Source: Aliihoeflea sp. 2WW
Lineage (GTDB): Bacteria > Pseudomonadota > Alphaproteobacteria > Rhizobiales > Rhizobiaceae
Direction: 5' to 3'
DNA length: 64,000 nucleotides
Assembly: GCF_000497755.1 (NCBI RefSeq)
Contig: NZ_AYOD01000035.1
Span: 310,001-374,000, forward strand
This document shows positions 43,735 through 55,128 of the stretch, in pieces. Under the pieces are notes generated by a model. It saw nothing but the letters and a program-made list of their open reading frames with translations, was not told the origin of the DNA and made no database searches. A program made the position numbers and the translations under genes. Each line of letters opens with the position of its first letter. The first letter of the stretch is position 1.

Positions 43735-44241
43735 GTGCGATTGCCGCTGATTCCCCTGATCATCCTCGCCCTGCCACTGGTCGAGATCGCCACATTCATC
43801 GCCGTCGGCAGCCAGATCGGCGTCCTTGCGACCCTCGGGCTGATCTTCGCCTCGGCCTTTCTGGGCATTATTCTCGTGCGCGTCCAGGGTTTCCATACCA
43901 TTCAGCGCATCCGCGCCGAGCTCGACCGCGGCGGCTCGCCCGGCCGCGACCTGGTCCATGGCATGATGATCGTCGTCGCCGGCATCCTCCTGATCATCCC
44001 CGGCTTCGTGACCGATGCGGTCGGCCTTCTCCTTTTCCTGCCACCGGTGCGCAATTTCGGCTGGCGCTTCCTGCGCGAGCGCATCCGCGTCACGACGGTC
44101 CAGAGCGGCGCTGCCTGGCAGGCACGACGCCGCGCCCGCGACGGCGTGGTCGATCTCGACTCCGATGATTACAGCGACCTTTCGGCACAGGAAGACCAGC
44201 CGACGCGATCGCCCTCCGATCCGCGCCTGCCGCCTCGCTAA
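43735..44241 (+). CDS. fxsA: FxsA family membrane protein
   Basis: A 168-residue protein with three to four hydrophobic helices and the FxsA-family core (PLVEIATFIAVGSQIG, and GILLIIPGFVTDAVGLLLFL). E. coli FxsA is named for phage-exclusion suppression; its normal role is unclear. The start is a GTG at 43735 after about 240 bp of divergent intergenic DNA shared with the Tim44-like gene, in which I see no gene. secB follows after a short gap. Confidence 0.9.
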   Translation: MRLPLIPLIILALPLVEIATFIAVGSQIGVLATLGLIFASAFLGIILVRVQGFHTIQRIRAELDRGGSPGRDLVHGMMIVVAGILLIIPGFVTDAVGLLLFLPPVRNFGWRFLRERIRVTTVQSGAAWQARRRARDGVVDLDSDDYSDLSAQEDQPTRSPSDPRLPPR

Positions 44242-44337
44242 ACTTGTCACGATCGGGCGTGCATGTTAGCGAACGCCCGATTTCTTGGAGCAACAGCCGT
44301 CCGGTTCATCCATCCGGACGAGGAGAGGAACGACGAC

Positions 44338-44868
44338 ATGGCCGAAACGCCCGAAAACACCAATGGTCAGAACGGCGGCGGCGCAGCGCAGCCCGGCGCG
44401 CAGGCGCAGCAGGGAGCGACCTTCAACGTCGTCTCGCAATATGTGAAGGATCTGTCCTTCGAAAACCCCGGAGCGCCGGCATCGCTGCGCACGCGCACCC
44501 AGCCGCCCGGCATCAACATCAACGTCAACGTCAATGCGAACCCGATCGCCGACAAGGAATTCGACGTCGTCCTGACGATCAATGCCAAGGCCGAGGTCGA
44601 CAAGAATGTCGTGTTCAATGCCGAGCTCGTCTATGGCGGCGTCTTCCGCATCGACGGCTTCCCGCAGGAGCACATGCTGCCGCTGCTCTTCATCGAGTGC
44701 CCGCGCCTCTTGTTCCCGTTCGCGCGCCAGATCATCGCCGACATCACCCGCCAGGGCGGTTTCCCGCCGCTGATGATCGACCCGATCGATTTCGCGCAGA
44801 TGTTCCAGCGCCGCATGGCCGAGGAACAGGCCCGCGCCAAGGTCGCGCAGCCGACCGGCACCGCCTGA
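44338..44868 (+). CDS. secB: Protein-export chaperone SecB
   Basis: A 176-residue cytoplasmic chaperone that keeps preproteins unfolded and delivers them to SecA. The body matches SecB ([24 protein letters not shown], and [19 protein letters not shown]), with an alanine- and glutamine-rich N-terminal extension usual in rhizobia. The ATG at 44338 is preceded by GAGGAGAGG; an earlier in-frame start would add 25 unrelated residues. A strong terminator follows. Confidence 0.95.
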   Translation: MAETPENTNGQNGGGAAQPGAQAQQGATFNVVSQYVKDLSFENPGAPASLRTRTQPPGININVNVNANPIADKEFDVVLTINAKAEVDKNVVFNAELVYGGVFRIDGFPQEHMLPLLFIECPRLLFPFARQIIADITRQGGFPPLMIDPIDFAQMFQRRMAEEQARAKVAQPTGTA

Positions 44869-44891
44869 TCAAGAAGCTGATCGCGACATGG

Positions 44892-44919
44892 AAAACCCGG
44901 CCTTTGAGCCGGGTTTTTT
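44892..44919 (+). terminator. Rho-independent terminator between secB and dnaQ
   Basis: A ten-base-pair stem AAAACCCGGC / GCCGGGTTTT with loop CTTTGA ends in a T-run on the secB strand. The matching A-run on the left allows it to serve the convergent dnaQ transcript as well. Confidence 0.85.
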
Positions 44920-44923
44920 CGTT

Positions 44924-45649
44924 TCAGGAACCGTTCGCGGCCGCCGCGTAGGATGGGTCGACCACACGCCAGATCGCATTGTCGCCCAGCGTTCTGACGA
45001 GATCAGCATGCGCGGCGATCTCATCCGCGCCGAGACGTGGAGCAAGCGGTCTGGGGCGCGGCCGGATTTCGATCGCAGCGCTTCCGTCGGACCGTTCTCC
45101 GGCCGCGTTTGTCTGGACGTCGAGAACGAGCGCCGCCTGCCGTCCGCCGATCAGCTCGATATAGACTTCCGCGAGCAATTCGGAATCGAGCAGCGCGCCG
45201 TGCTTGGTCCGGTGCGAATTGTCGATGCCGTAGCGCCGGCAGAGCGCGTCCAGCGAATTGGGGCCCATCGGATGCTTGCGCCGCGCGATCGCCAGCGTGT
45301 CGACCACGCGCGCCGGCTCGACCATGTCGACGCCAAGCCGCCCGAACTCGGCATTGAGGAAGCCGACGTCGAAATTCGCGTTGTGCGCGATGAGATGCGC
45401 GCCTTCGAGAAAGGCGAGCAAATCGTCGAGAATGCCGGCAAAGACAGGCTTGTCGGCAAGCGAGGCATCGGTGATGCCGTGAACGGCCAGCGCCTCGGGA
45501 TGGACCTGCCGGCCCTGCGGATTGATGTAGACGTGAAAGTTGCGCCCGGTCGGAAAGCGGTTGACGAGTTCGATGCCGCCGAATTCGATGATCCGGTCCT
45601 CGTTCGGGTCGAGGCCGGTCGTCTCGGTGTCGAAGATGATCTCACGCAT
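44924..45649 (-). CDS. dnaQ: DNA polymerase III epsilon subunit (3'-5' proofreading exonuclease)
   Basis: A 241-residue DEDDh exonuclease that proofreads for the replicative polymerase. The catalytic acids are in IIFDTETTGLDP (Asp7, Glu9), in AHNANFDVGFLN and in the HGALLDSELLAEVY segment with its histidine. I chose the ATG at 45649 (MREIIFDTETTG); a longer frame upstream lies inside coaE. It overlaps coaE by eight bases in the same operon. Confidence 0.95.
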   Translation of the reverse strand: MREIIFDTETTGLDPNEDRIIEFGGIELVNRFPTGRNFHVYINPQGRQVHPEALAVHGITDASLADKPVFAGILDDLLAFLEGAHLIAHNANFDVGFLNAEFGRLGVDMVEPARVVDTLAIARRKHPMGPNSLDALCRRYGIDNSHRTKHGALLDSELLAEVYIELIGGRQAALVLDVQTNAAGERSDGSAAIEIRPRPRPLAPRLGADEIAAHADLVRTLGDNAIWRVVDPSYAAAANGS

Positions 45650-46241
45650 CGGATGCCGCTTCGCCTTTGAGTTCCGCCACGATCGCCTCGACCGCCGCGC
45701 GCGCTGCCTCCAGCCCGCCGCCGCTCTCGACGACGAAATCGGCGCGCTTTCGTTTTTCGGCGTCCGGCACCTGCTTGGCAAGGATCGCCTCGAACTTCTC
45801 CACCGACATCCCCGGCCGCGCGAGCACGCGTTCGCGCTGGATGTCGGCAGGCGCGGAAACGACCACGATTCGGTCGACGCGCCCTTCCCCGCCGGTTTCG
45901 AACAGGAGCGGGATGTCCAGCACCACGAGTTTCCGGCCTGCCGCCCGATGTTCCGCCAGAAAGGCGTCGGCGTCGGCGCGCACCAGCGGATGGACGATGC
46001 GCTCGACCGTCTTCAGCGCCGCCGCGTCACCCAGAATGCGACTGCCGAGCAGCGCGCGGTCGACCACGCCGTCCTTCACCGTACCCGGAAAGGCGGCCTC
46101 GATCAGCGGTGCCGCCTTGCCGGCATAAAGCCGGTGCACGGCCTCGTCCGAATCATGCACCGGAACGCCCGCCTCGCGGAAGAAGCGCGCGGTCGTCGAC
46201 TTGCCCATGCCGATCGAGCCGGTCAATCCGATGACGATCAT
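45642..46241 (-). CDS. coaE: Dephospho-CoA kinase
   Basis: A 199-residue P-loop kinase for the last step of coenzyme A synthesis. The ATP site is IGLTGSIGMGKSTTARFF at the N-terminus and the substrate region includes LVVLDIPLLFETGGEGRVD. It overlaps aroE by four bases and dnaQ by eight, within the ppsR-maf-aroE-coaE-dnaQ operon. Confidence 0.96.
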   Translation of the reverse strand: MIVIGLTGSIGMGKSTTARFFREAGVPVHDSDEAVHRLYAGKAAPLIEAAFPGTVKDGVVDRALLGSRILGDAAALKTVERIVHPLVRADADAFLAEHRAAGRKLVVLDIPLLFETGGEGRVDRIVVVSAPADIQRERVLARPGMSVEKFEAILAKQVPDAEKRKRADFVVESGGGLEAARAAVEAIVAELKGEAASDA

Positions 46242-47074
46242 CGCTGCGCCTCCAGATCGGCGACGATCAAGGCACGCAGATCAGGGGTGACCGCCGGCCT
46301 GACGCCAAACCAGCGCTCGAATCCCGGCACGGCCTGGTGCAGGAGCATGCCGAGCCCGTCGACGGTCTTCAAATTGCGGGATGCGGCGCGCGCCAGAAGT
46401 GGCGTGATCAGCGGTGCATAGACGATGTCGGTGACGATCGCGTGGTCCGGGAGCGCGTCGGGGTCGAGATCGAGCGACGGTTGTCCCTTCATCCCGAGCG
46501 ACGTCGTGTTGACGAGAAGGTCGGTCCTCGCAAGCAGCGCCGGCGCCTGATCGAGACCCGCAGGCTTGACGCCCGGAAACGCAAGCGCAAGTTCGCCGGC
46601 TCGCGCGGCGGAGCGGTTGGCGACCGTCACCTTGGCTATACCGGCCTCGCGCAGCGCATGAAGCACAGCCCGTGCCGCGCCGCCGGCGCCGAGCACCAAA
46701 GCCGTTTCGGCCATGCGCCATTGCGGCGCGTTCGCGTCGAGGTTGGCGGCGAAGCCATAGGCATCCGTATTGCCGCCGACGAGTTCGCCCATTTCAATCC
46801 AGAGCGTGTTGACCGCGCCGATGGCGCCTGCGGCCGCGTCGCGGTGGACCACGGCCTCGAAGACCGCTTCCTTGTGCGGAATGGTGACATTTCCGCCCGC
46901 AAACTCCCCGCGCCGGACGCGGTCCAGAAATGCCGAGAGGTCAGCCGGCGCGACATCGATGGCGCGGTAGTCGCCAGCGATACCATGCGCGGCGAGCCAA
47001 TGGCCGTGGATCATCGGCGAGCGGGAATGGGCGATCGGATGGCCGATCACGAAAGCCCGGGTCATGTCAGCCAT
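46238..47074 (-). CDS. aroE: Shikimate dehydrogenase
   Basis: A 278-residue NADP-dependent enzyme reducing 3-dehydroshikimate in aromatic amino-acid synthesis. The substrate site is [16 protein letters not shown] and [13 protein letters not shown]; the cofactor loop is [16 protein letters not shown]. Two ATGs three codons apart (47074 and 47065) are possible; the first overlaps maf by eight bases. The gene is flanked by maf and coaE in the usual rhizobial order. Confidence 0.95.
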   Translation of the reverse strand: MADMTRAFVIGHPIAHSRSPMIHGHWLAAHGIAGDYRAIDVAPADLSAFLDRVRRGEFAGGNVTIPHKEAVFEAVVHRDAAAGAIGAVNTLWIEMGELVGGNTDAYGFAANLDANAPQWRMAETALVLGAGGAARAVLHALREAGIAKVTVANRSAARAGELALAFPGVKPAGLDQAPALLARTDLLVNTTSLGMKGQPSLDLDPDALPDHAIVTDIVYAPLITPLLARAASRNLKTVDGLGMLLHQAVPGFERWFGVRPAVTPDLRALIVADLEAQR

Positions 47075-47666
47075 CGATCGCGCCCAGCTCGCGCAGTTTC
47101 GCCAGCAGCGGCAGAAGCGGCAGGCCGACGATGGTGAAGTGATCGCCCTCGATCTTGTCGAAGAGCTGGATGCCCCTGCCCTCGATCTGGTACGCGCCAA
47201 CCGATGACAGCGCCGCATCGCCGACGGCCGACAGATGACGGCCGACGAAGCCGGGATCGAGATCGCGCATGGTCAGCGACGCGACGGAGACGTGCCGCCA
47301 GATCGCCTCGCCATCCTGCGCGATGACCACCGCGCTGTTCAACTGGTGCGTCCTGCCGGAAAGCTTCAGGAGCCGGCGGCGCGCGTCCTCCATGTCGGTC
47401 GGCTTGTGCATGAGTTCTTCGCCCAGCGACAGGGTCTGGTCGCAGCCGATGACGAAGGCGCCCGGATGGTTCTGGCTGACGTCGACGGCCTTCGCCTCGG
47501 CGAGGATCTGCGCCAGATCGTCCGGACGGAGCCCCGCACCCGCAACGGCCTGCTCGACCGCGCGCTCGTCGATGGACGGCCGTTCGATGGTCACCTCGAC
47601 GCCGGCATCCTTCAGCATCTTCGCGCGAAACGGGCTGGCCGAAGCCAATATGATGTTCGTCGTCAC
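47067..47666 (-). CDS. maf: Maf/YceF-type nucleoside triphosphate pyrophosphatase
   Basis: A 199-residue house-cleaning enzyme hydrolysing modified or canonical nucleoside triphosphates. Family marks are [34 protein letters not shown] and [16 protein letters not shown]. It overlaps ppsR by four bases and aroE by eight. Which of the two Maf subfamilies it joins cannot be settled by eye. Confidence 0.92.
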   Translation of the reverse strand: MTTNIILASASPFRAKMLKDAGVEVTIERPSIDERAVEQAVAGAGLRPDDLAQILAEAKAVDVSQNHPGAFVIGCDQTLSLGEELMHKPTDMEDARRRLLKLSGRTHQLNSAVVIAQDGEAIWRHVSVASLTMRDLDPGFVGRHLSAVGDAALSSVGAYQIEGRGIQLFDKIEGDHFTIVGLPLLPLLAKLRELGAIDG

Positions 47667-48496
47667 AACGCCTCCTCGCGCTGGGTCTTGTTGCGCAACG
47701 CGACGATGGCGGCTGCGGTTTCCTCGATCGAGCGCCGCGTGACGTCGATCATCGGCCAGCCATGCCGGTGGCAGATCTGACGGGCATAAGCCAGTTCCTC
47801 GGAAATCGAAAGCCGGTCGACATAGTCGCCATGGTCGAACCCCGCTCCGCCGAGCACGCGGTTCTGGCGCACCTGCGAAATCCGCTCCGCCGTCGCGATC
47901 AGCCCGACGATCAACGGCTTCTTCGCGCCGACGATCTGCGGCGGGATCGGCACGCCGATGACAATCGGCACGTTGGCGGTCTTGATGCCGCGATTGGCGA
48001 GATAGATCGATGTCGGCGTCTTCGAGGTGCGCGAAATGCCAATCAGGACGATGTCGGCTTCCTCGATGTCCGGCGGCAACTGGCCGTCATCATGCTCCAT
48101 GGTGAAATTGAGCGCGTCGATGCGGCGGAAATAATCCGCGTCGAGGACGTGCTGCGCGCCGACGCGGCGGCCGGCCGGCGTTCCAAGATAGGACTGGAAG
48201 ACCATCAGCACCGGCTCGAGCACGGAGACGCAGGGCAGGCCGAGCGACTGGCAGTGCGCGTCGATCCGCGCCGCCAGTTCCTGGTCCACCACCGTATAGA
48301 GCACGATGCCGGGCGCTTCCTCGATGTCGACGAAGACGTTTTCGAGCTGCTTGTCGGTCCGGATCAGCGGGTAGATGTGCTCGATCGCGCGCGCGTTCTT
48401 GTACTGCGCGGCCGCGGCACGGCCTGCCGCGAGCAGCGTTTCGCCGGTCGCATCCGAAATCAGGTGGAGATGGAAGAAATTCTGCGGTTTGTTCAC
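47663..48496 (-). CDS. ppsR: PPDK/PEPS regulatory kinase-phosphotransferase (DUF299)
   Basis: A 277-residue protein of the DUF299 family that switches pyruvate phosphate dikinase or PEP synthase by ADP-dependent phosphorylation and Pi-dependent dephosphorylation. It begins [19 protein letters not shown] and has the P-loop-like [19 protein letters not shown]. The GTG at 48496 is the likely start. It is first in the operon leading to maf, aroE, coaE and dnaQ. Its homologue flanks the chromosomal origin opposite hemE in Caulobacter and Rickettsia, which guides the origin call next door. Confidence 0.93.
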   Translation of the reverse strand: MNKPQNFFHLHLISDATGETLLAAGRAAAAQYKNARAIEHIYPLIRTDKQLENVFVDIEEAPGIVLYTVVDQELAARIDAHCQSLGLPCVSVLEPVLMVFQSYLGTPAGRRVGAQHVLDADYFRRIDALNFTMEHDDGQLPPDIEEADIVLIGISRTSKTPTSIYLANRGIKTANVPIVIGVPIPPQIVGAKKPLIVGLIATAERISQVRQNRVLGGAGFDHGDYVDRLSISEELAYARQICHRHGWPMIDVTRRSIEETAAAIVALRNKTQREEAL

Positions 48497-48900
48497 GGGA
48501 TTCTGCCTGCCCTGTGGGCGAGTGTGCATAAAGCGGGAGAGCGGCAGGGCCGTTCGCGGGCCAATGTATCAGATGGCCGTTTCTCCACAATTCGCGAAAC
48601 TGTGGGGCGGAATCGGGCCTGTGGGAAATTGCGTGGGCAAGACGCTGGGATCGCACAGCCCCGCACGATCGGGCGGATCGTCAGGGATCGTCGCAAGCGT
48701 CTGATCCGAAACGACAAATCGTGACGATCCCCGTTGACCATCAACAGGTTTCGCAATTGCCCTTGCGGCGATATAACCACTGGCCGACGCGCACGCGTTC
48801 GGGGAGAAGCGGGAAACCCCGATTCCAACAGACTCTAAGAACCATAAGAGTTCTTAAAAATTTCTTTAATTTTTTAAGACGCTCGACGGAAAGGCCGCGA
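48497..48900. other. oriC: Putative chromosomal replication origin (oriC)
   Basis: A 404-bp non-coding gap between divergent ppsR and hemE. DnaA-box-like 9-mers include TGTGCATAA at 48523-48531 and TTCTCCACA at 48581-48589, each one mismatch from TTATCCACA or its complement, and weaker TGTGGGAAA at 48620-48628. GGATCGTC occurs at 48675-48682 and 48685-48692, with the inverse GACGATCC at 48723-48730. The hemE-proximal end is an AT-rich tract (8 G/C in 40 bases at 48841-48880) containing several TTAA tetranucleotides, suited to unwinding and possibly to CtrA. The gap must also hold both gene promoters. Confidence 0.75.
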
Positions 48901-49932
48901 ATGACGATCGAACGGAAGATGCTGAAGGTCTTGCAGGGAGAAAGCGTCTTTCCGCCTCCGATCTGGATGATGCGACAGGCCGGGCGCTACCTGCCGGAGT
49001 ATCGGGAAACGCGCAAACAGGCGGGGAGTTTCCTCGACCTTTGCTACAATACCGATCTTGCCGTCGAAGTGACGATGCAGCCGATCCGTCGCTTCGGCTT
49101 CGACGCGTCGATCCTCTTCTCCGACATTCTCGTCATCCCGCATGCGCTCGGCCGCGACCTGCGCTTCGAGGAGGGACGCGGCCCGCTGATGACGCCGATC
49201 GAGGCGCATGAGGTCGAGCGGCTCGATGCGTCCCGGCTGCACGATCATCTGGCGCCGGTCTACGAGGCGGTGCGGCGCCTCCGCGCAGAACTCCCCCCGG
49301 AGACGACGCTGATCGGCTTTTGCGGCGCGCCGTGGACGGTGGCGACCTACATGATCGCCGGGCACGGCACGCCGGACCAGGCGCCGGCGCGTCTGTTCGG
49401 TTACCGGCACCCGACCGAGATGCGAAGGCTGCTCGCGCTTCTGGCCGACTGCTCGGCCGATTATCTGATCCGCCAGATCGAGGCGGGCGCAGATTGCGTC
49501 CAGATCTTCGATTCCTGGTCGGGCGTTCTCGACGAAGCTTCGTTCGAGGCGTTCTGCGTTCAGCCGATGAAGCGGATCGTCGACAAGGTCCGCTCGGTTC
49601 ATCCCAACGTGCCGATCATCGGCTTTCCGAAGGGGGCAGGGGCGCTCTACGAGGGCTACCGGGGGAAGACGGGCGTGACGGCGCTCGGGCTCGACTGGAG
49701 CGTTCCCTGGAGCCAGGCACGACGCCTGCAGGCCGAGGGGCCCATCCAGGGCAATCTCGACCCGCTGCGGCTTGTCGTCGGCGGCGAGGCGCTGCGTGAG
49801 GGCGTAGCGGCCATTCTCGACAATCTCGCCGGCGGCCCGCTGATCTTCAATCTCGGCCACGGCATCACGCCGCCGACGCCGATCGAGCATGTCAAGGCGA
49901 TGATCGCGCAGGTTCGGGGAGCGAGCCGGTGA
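48901..49932 (+). CDS. hemE: Uroporphyrinogen decarboxylase
   Basis: A 343-residue haem-pathway enzyme removing four carboxyl groups from uroporphyrinogen III. The N-terminal signature [17 protein letters not shown] carries the substrate arginines, the catalytic aspartate is in [14 protein letters not shown], and a second conserved motif is [13 protein letters not shown]. The ATG at 48901 has GGAAAGG upstream and follows the AT-rich tract directly. It overlaps hemJ by four bases. hemE beside the origin is conserved in several alphaproteobacteria. Confidence 0.97.
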   Translation: MTIERKMLKVLQGESVFPPPIWMMRQAGRYLPEYRETRKQAGSFLDLCYNTDLAVEVTMQPIRRFGFDASILFSDILVIPHALGRDLRFEEGRGPLMTPIEAHEVERLDASRLHDHLAPVYEAVRRLRAELPPETTLIGFCGAPWTVATYMIAGHGTPDQAPARLFGYRHPTEMRRLLALLADCSADYLIRQIEAGADCVQIFDSWSGVLDEASFEAFCVQPMKRIVDKVRSVHPNVPIIGFPKGAGALYEGYRGKTGVTALGLDWSVPWSQARRLQAEGPIQGNLDPLRLVVGGEALREGVAAILDNLAGGPLIFNLGHGITPPTPIEHVKAMIAQVRGASR

Positions 49933-50456
49933 GCGAGACGACGACCAGGGCCGGGCCGGGCACGCGGGCCGGCATCGCGCTCGCCGTCTTCCTCGTCCTG
50001 ACCGCGGCCGCGCTCCTCCTGTTCCCGGCGGAGGCTTATCTCTGGGCCAAAGCCGTGCATGTGATCGCCGTCATCTCGTGGATGGCGGGCATGCTCTATC
50101 TGCCGCGCCTCTTCGTCTACCACGCCGAAATCGGCCCCGGCACGCCGCAATCCGAAACCTTCAAGGTGATGGAACAGCGCCTTTTGCGCGTCATCATCAA
50201 TCCGGCGATGACGGTCGCCTGGGTCCTCGGCCTCTGGCTCGCCTGGCAGGGCTTTGGCTTTTCCGGCGGCTGGCTGCACTTGAAGATCCTGGCGGTCATC
50301 GCCATGTCGGGGCTGCACGGCTATTTCTCCAAGGCCGTTCGTCTCTTCGCCGAGGACCGCAACGAAAAGTCGGCCCGGCACTGGCGCCTGATGAACGAAG
50401 GCCCGACCCTGTTGATGATTGTCATCGTCGTCCTGGTCGTGGTAAAGCCGTTCTGA
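49929..50456 (+). CDS. hemJ: Protoporphyrinogen IX oxidase HemJ (CopD-like)
   Basis: A 175-residue membrane protein with four predicted helices matching HemJ, the oxidase used by many alphaproteobacteria that lack HemG and HemY. Conserved histidines are in [20 protein letters not shown] and LFVYHAEIG, with further conserved residues in [13 protein letters not shown]. The GTG start overlaps the hemE stop by four bases, linking two steps of haem synthesis in one transcript. Confidence 0.9.
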   Translation: MSETTTRAGPGTRAGIALAVFLVLTAAALLLFPAEAYLWAKAVHVIAVISWMAGMLYLPRLFVYHAEIGPGTPQSETFKVMEQRLLRVIINPAMTVAWVLGLWLAWQGFGFSGGWLHLKILAVIAMSGLHGYFSKAVRLFAEDRNEKSARHWRLMNEGPTLLMIVIVVLVVVKPF

Positions 50457-50609
50457 GGCTCGGATGCGCGGCTTGCGCTTTCAAAAGCGCAGCGCTAAGA
50501 GAACAGTCCTTCCTTTCGCCGCGCGGCCCGCTTCTTTCATGACGGCATATCCGCGCCGCAGCCTTCCTACGTCCTAATCGACTTCCCCCATCGCCAGCCG
50601 AGTGCGTCT

Positions 50610-51875
<1,266 letters not shown>

Positions 51876-51952
51876 CCTCTTCGGGGGTTGCCAGTTAAGG
51901 CTTATCGATCCGGCGGGCAGCTCATGTCCGCCGTTTCGCATTGGAGTGACCA

Positions 51953-53248
51953 ATGAGTGCGCCGACGACGATCTATGCGCTTTCGAGCGGCGCCCTGCCC
52001 GCCGGCGTCGCCGTGGTTCGGATCTCCGGCCCGCATGTGCCTGCCATCATTCCGCTCCTCACCGGTCGGCCGACGCTCGAACCCCGTCGCGCGGTGCTCT
52101 CGACGATCCGCGACGAAACGGACGCACCGATCGACGATGCGCTCTGCATTTATTTCCCGGCGCCGGCCAGCTTTACCGGCGAGGACGTGCTCGAGATTCA
52201 GCTTCACGGCAGCCGCGCCGTTGCGGCCGCGCTTTTCCGGCGGTTGGGGCAACTGACAGGCCTCGAACCGGCCGAGGCCGGCGCGTTCACCATGCGCGCG
52301 TTTCTCAATGGTCGGATCGACCTGACGGCTGCCGAGGCGCTGTCGGACCTGATCGTTGCCGAGACGGACGCGCAGCGGCGCCTTGCCTTGTCCAATGCCG
52401 ACGGGGCTCAGCGCCGGCTTTATGAGGGGTGGCGCGCGGACCTTCTGTCGATCTGGGCGCGCATCGAGGCCGACCTCGACTTCTCCGACCAGGAAGACGT
52501 GCCGCCGGAGTTTGGCGATGCCGTACGTCTGGAGATCAAAGCTCTGGCGCTGCGTATCCGTCATCATTTAGACGGCTACAGAATCGCCGAAGTCATCAAC
52601 GAAGGATTCCATATCGTCGTAGCCGGCGCCCCCAATGCCGGAAAATCAAGCCTTATCAATTATTTAGCGAAACGCGACGTTGCCATTGTGACGGATATCC
52701 CTGGAACGACACGCGATCTCATCGAGGTTCGTCTCGATATTGGGGGCAGGCTCGTACGTGTAACGGATACGGCCGGGCTTCGTACAACCCTCGATCCGGT
52801 CGAACAGATTGGCGTCGAACGGGCGAGGACCGCGTCCCGAACTGCCGATCTCGTTCTCCTTCTCGACGACGGCTTGGAACAGGTGCCCGAAATGGACGCA
52901 GAGCTGGTCCTGCCTGTTCAAAGCAAGTCCGACCAGCGGTCATGTTCGGCGGACGTCATTGCAATATCCACCAGGACTGGTGCCGGTATCGACCGCCTGA
53001 TGGCCGAGCTGACGACAATTCTTGATTCGCGAACCAAAATCCTCGATACGGTGCCCTCAAGGCAGCGGCATGTTGCTCATCTAGAAGGTTGTATTGCCGC
53101 TCTCGACCGGGCGAATTGCAGCTCCGAATTTGAGCTCGTTGCCGAAGAATTACGCATCGCGGCCGATTCGCTTGGCCGGTTGACCGGCGCAATCGACGTC
53201 GAGGATTTGCTTGGCGACATATTTTCACGTTTTTGCATAGGGAAATGA
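51953..53248 (+). CDS. mnmE: tRNA uridine-5-carboxymethylaminomethyl modification GTPase MnmE
   Basis: A 431-residue GTPase that with MnmG modifies the wobble uridine of several tRNAs. It has an N-terminal folate-binding domain ([20 protein letters not shown]), a helical domain, the inserted GTPase with G1 [20 protein letters not shown] and G3 DTAGLR, and the terminal CIGK motif. Base composition changes sharply inside the gene: 44 G/C in the 60 bases at 52321-52380 against 27 at 52561-52620. Rare codons such as TTA and AGA appear in the second part. The stop overlaps the mnmG start. Confidence 0.96.
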   Translation: MSAPTTIYALSSGALPAGVAVVRISGPHVPAIIPLLTGRPTLEPRRAVLSTIRDETDAPIDDALCIYFPAPASFTGEDVLEIQLHGSRAVAAALFRRLGQLTGLEPAEAGAFTMRAFLNGRIDLTAAEALSDLIVAETDAQRRLALSNADGAQRRLYEGWRADLLSIWARIEADLDFSDQEDVPPEFGDAVRLEIKALALRIRHHLDGYRIAEVINEGFHIVVAGAPNAGKSSLINYLAKRDVAIVTDIPGTTRDLIEVRLDIGGRLVRVTDTAGLRTTLDPVEQIGVERARTASRTADLVLLLDDGLEQVPEMDAELVLPVQSKSDQRSCSADVIAISTRTGAGIDRLMAELTTILDSRTKILDTVPSRQRHVAHLEGCIAALDRANCSSEFELVAEELRIAADSLGRLTGAIDVEDLLGDIFSRFCIGK

Positions 53249-55128
53249 CTCACGTGAAACAGCAGCATCAACGTTTTGATGTCATTGTGGTGGGTGGCGG
53301 CCATGCCGGTGTCGAGGCCGCCGCGGCTGCCGCCCGCATGGGAGCCGTCACGGCGCTGGTCACTTTGAGCCCGGAAAATCTGGGCGTGATGTCTTGCAAT
53401 CCTGCGATCGGGGGACTGGGTAAAGGCCAGCTCGTTCGCGAGATCGACGCCCTCGATGGGATCATGGGGCGTGCGGCCGATAGGGCGGGCATTCAGTTCC
53501 GCTTGCTGAACCGGAGCAAGGGCCCGGCAGTACGCGGACCGAGAACCCAGGCCGATCGCAAGCTCTATGCACGCGCGGTTTCCGAGCTGGTTCAGGAGCA
53601 GGAAAACCTGACAGTCATCGCCGATGAAGTGCTCGATCTGGAGGTTCGAGACAATCATCTTGCCGGCGCTCATCTAAAGCAGGCAGGCTATGTGGCTTGT
53701 GGAGCGGTGGTTTTGACGACCGGCACGTTCCTGCGAGGTCTCATCCATATCGGGACGAACCAGACCGTAGCCGGCCGTATGGGAGAGCAGGCAACGACCG
53801 GCCTCGCAACAACGCTTGCCCGCCTTGGTGCGCGCCTTGGTCGTTTGAAGACCGGTACGCCTCCGCGGCTGAAACGATCTTCGATCGATTGGGACGCGTT
53901 GGATAAGCAGGCGGCAGACGCCGAACCCACGCCGTTTTCCACGCTGACCGCATCAATTTCCACGCCGCAGATCGAGTGTGCGATAACGCGGACAAACGAC
54001 GTCTCGCATAAGGTCATTCGCGACAATCTCCACCGCTCCGCAATGTATGGCGGGGCGATCGAGGGCGTCGGGCCTCGATACTGTCCTTCCATCGAGGACA
54101 AGATCGTTCGGTTTGGCGACCGCGATGGCCACCAGATCTTTCTGGAGCCGGAGGGGCTGGACAGCGATCTTGTCTATCCCAACGGCGTGTCGACTTCGAT
54201 GCCGCTGGACGTGCAGGTCGACTTCATTCGGTCCATGGATGGCCTGCACGCTGCGGAGATCGTGCAGCCAGGCTACGCGATCGAGTACGATCACATCGAC
54301 CCCAGGGACTTGTCGTCCAGTCTCGAAATGCGAGCCTGCTCAGGCCTGTTTCTGGCAGGCCAGATCAACGGAACGACCGGTTACGAGGAAGCGGGCGCGC
54401 AGGGCATACTGGCCGGCATGAATGCAGCAAACCGCGCTGCCGGGGCCGCGCTCATCTCGCTGTCACGGTCGGATGCTTATATCGGCGTGATGATAGACGA
54501 CCTAACGACCCGGGGGGTGACGGAGCCCTATCGCATGTTCACGTCCCGCGCCGAGTATCGCTTGTCTATCCGGGCGGATAACGCCGATGAGCGACTCACC
54601 CCGCTTGGCTTGAACATCGGCGTCGTGGGCACCGAGCGGGCCAATATGTTCGCCCTGCGCACCAAGCGACTGGCGGCGTTGAAGTCGCGACTTGACGAAC
54701 TGAAGCTCTCGTCATCGGAGGCCATCAGGAAAGATTTGCCGGTCAATGCCGATGGTAAAGTTCGAAGCGCGTACGACCTTCTGGCGCATTCGTCGATCGC
54801 GTTTGAAGATCTGACACGCGTCTGGCCGGATCTGGCGAGCGTCGACCGGACGACCTGTGAACTGGTTGAAATCGAGGCCGGCTATTCGGTCTATCTCCAG
54901 CGGCAGATCGCCGACATCGATAACCTCCGCAAGAACGAGAACATTCTTATACCGCCGGACATGGATTTCGACTCGATCCTCGGGCTCTCCAACGAGATGA
55001 AGGCCAAGCTTGGCTCCGTTCGGCCGACTACCCTCGCGCAAGCGGGCCGCATCGAGGGAATGACTCCAGCAGGGCTTTCCCTGCTCCTGGCCCACTTGCA
55101 GCGAACGCCCAAGACGGTCGCGGCATGA
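53245..55128 (+). CDS. mnmG: tRNA uridine-5-carboxymethylaminomethyl modification enzyme MnmG (GidA)
   Basis: A 627-residue FAD protein working with MnmE. It opens with the FAD-binding motif [19 protein letters not shown] and has [30 protein letters not shown] and [20 protein letters not shown]. The ATG at 53245 overlaps the mnmE stop; a GTG three codons on is an alternative. A parS-like palindrome spans the first codons (MTHVKQ). It overlaps rsmG by four bases. Confidence 0.97.
   Translation: MTHVKQQHQRFDVIVVGGGHAGVEAAAAAARMGAVTALVTLSPENLGVMSCNPAIGGLGKGQLVREIDALDGIMGRAADRAGIQFRLLNRSKGPAVRGPRTQADRKLYARAVSELVQEQENLTVIADEVLDLEVRDNHLAGAHLKQAGYVACGAVVLTTGTFLRGLIHIGTNQTVAGRMGEQATTGLATTLARLGARLGRLKTGTPPRLKRSSIDWDALDKQAADAEPTPFSTLTASISTPQIECAITRTNDVSHKVIRDNLHRSAMYGGAIEGVGPRYCPSIEDKIVRFGDRDGHQIFLEPEGLDSDLVYPNGVSTSMPLDVQVDFIRSMDGLHAAEIVQPGYAIEYDHIDPRDLSSSLEMRACSGLFLAGQINGTTGYEEAGAQGILAGMNAANRAAGAALISLSRSDAYIGVMIDDLTTRGVTEPYRMFTSRAEYRLSIRADNADERLTPLGLNIGVVGTERANMFALRTKRLAALKSRLDELKLSSSEAIRKDLPVNADGKVRSAYDLLAHSSIAFEDLTRVWPDLASVDRTTCELVEIEAGYSVYLQRQIADIDNLRKNENILIPPDMDFDSILGLSNEMKAKLGSVRPTTLAQAGRIEGMTPAGLSLLLAHLQRTPKTVAA
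53246..53261. promoter_or_regulatory. parS: parS-like site 3, at the mnmE/mnmG junction
   Basis: TGACTCACGTGAAACA matches the parS consensus at 14 of 16 positions. The right half is perfect and the left half has two changes. It lies across the mnmE stop and the first codons of mnmG, about 4.5 kb right of the origin candidate. Confidence 0.7.

Noticed and set aside
51876-51952. Hairpin-like sequence between rho and mnmE as an intrinsic terminator
   Set aside because: The GGCGG/CCGCC arms are only five bases with a long loop and no solid T-run, so support is too weak.
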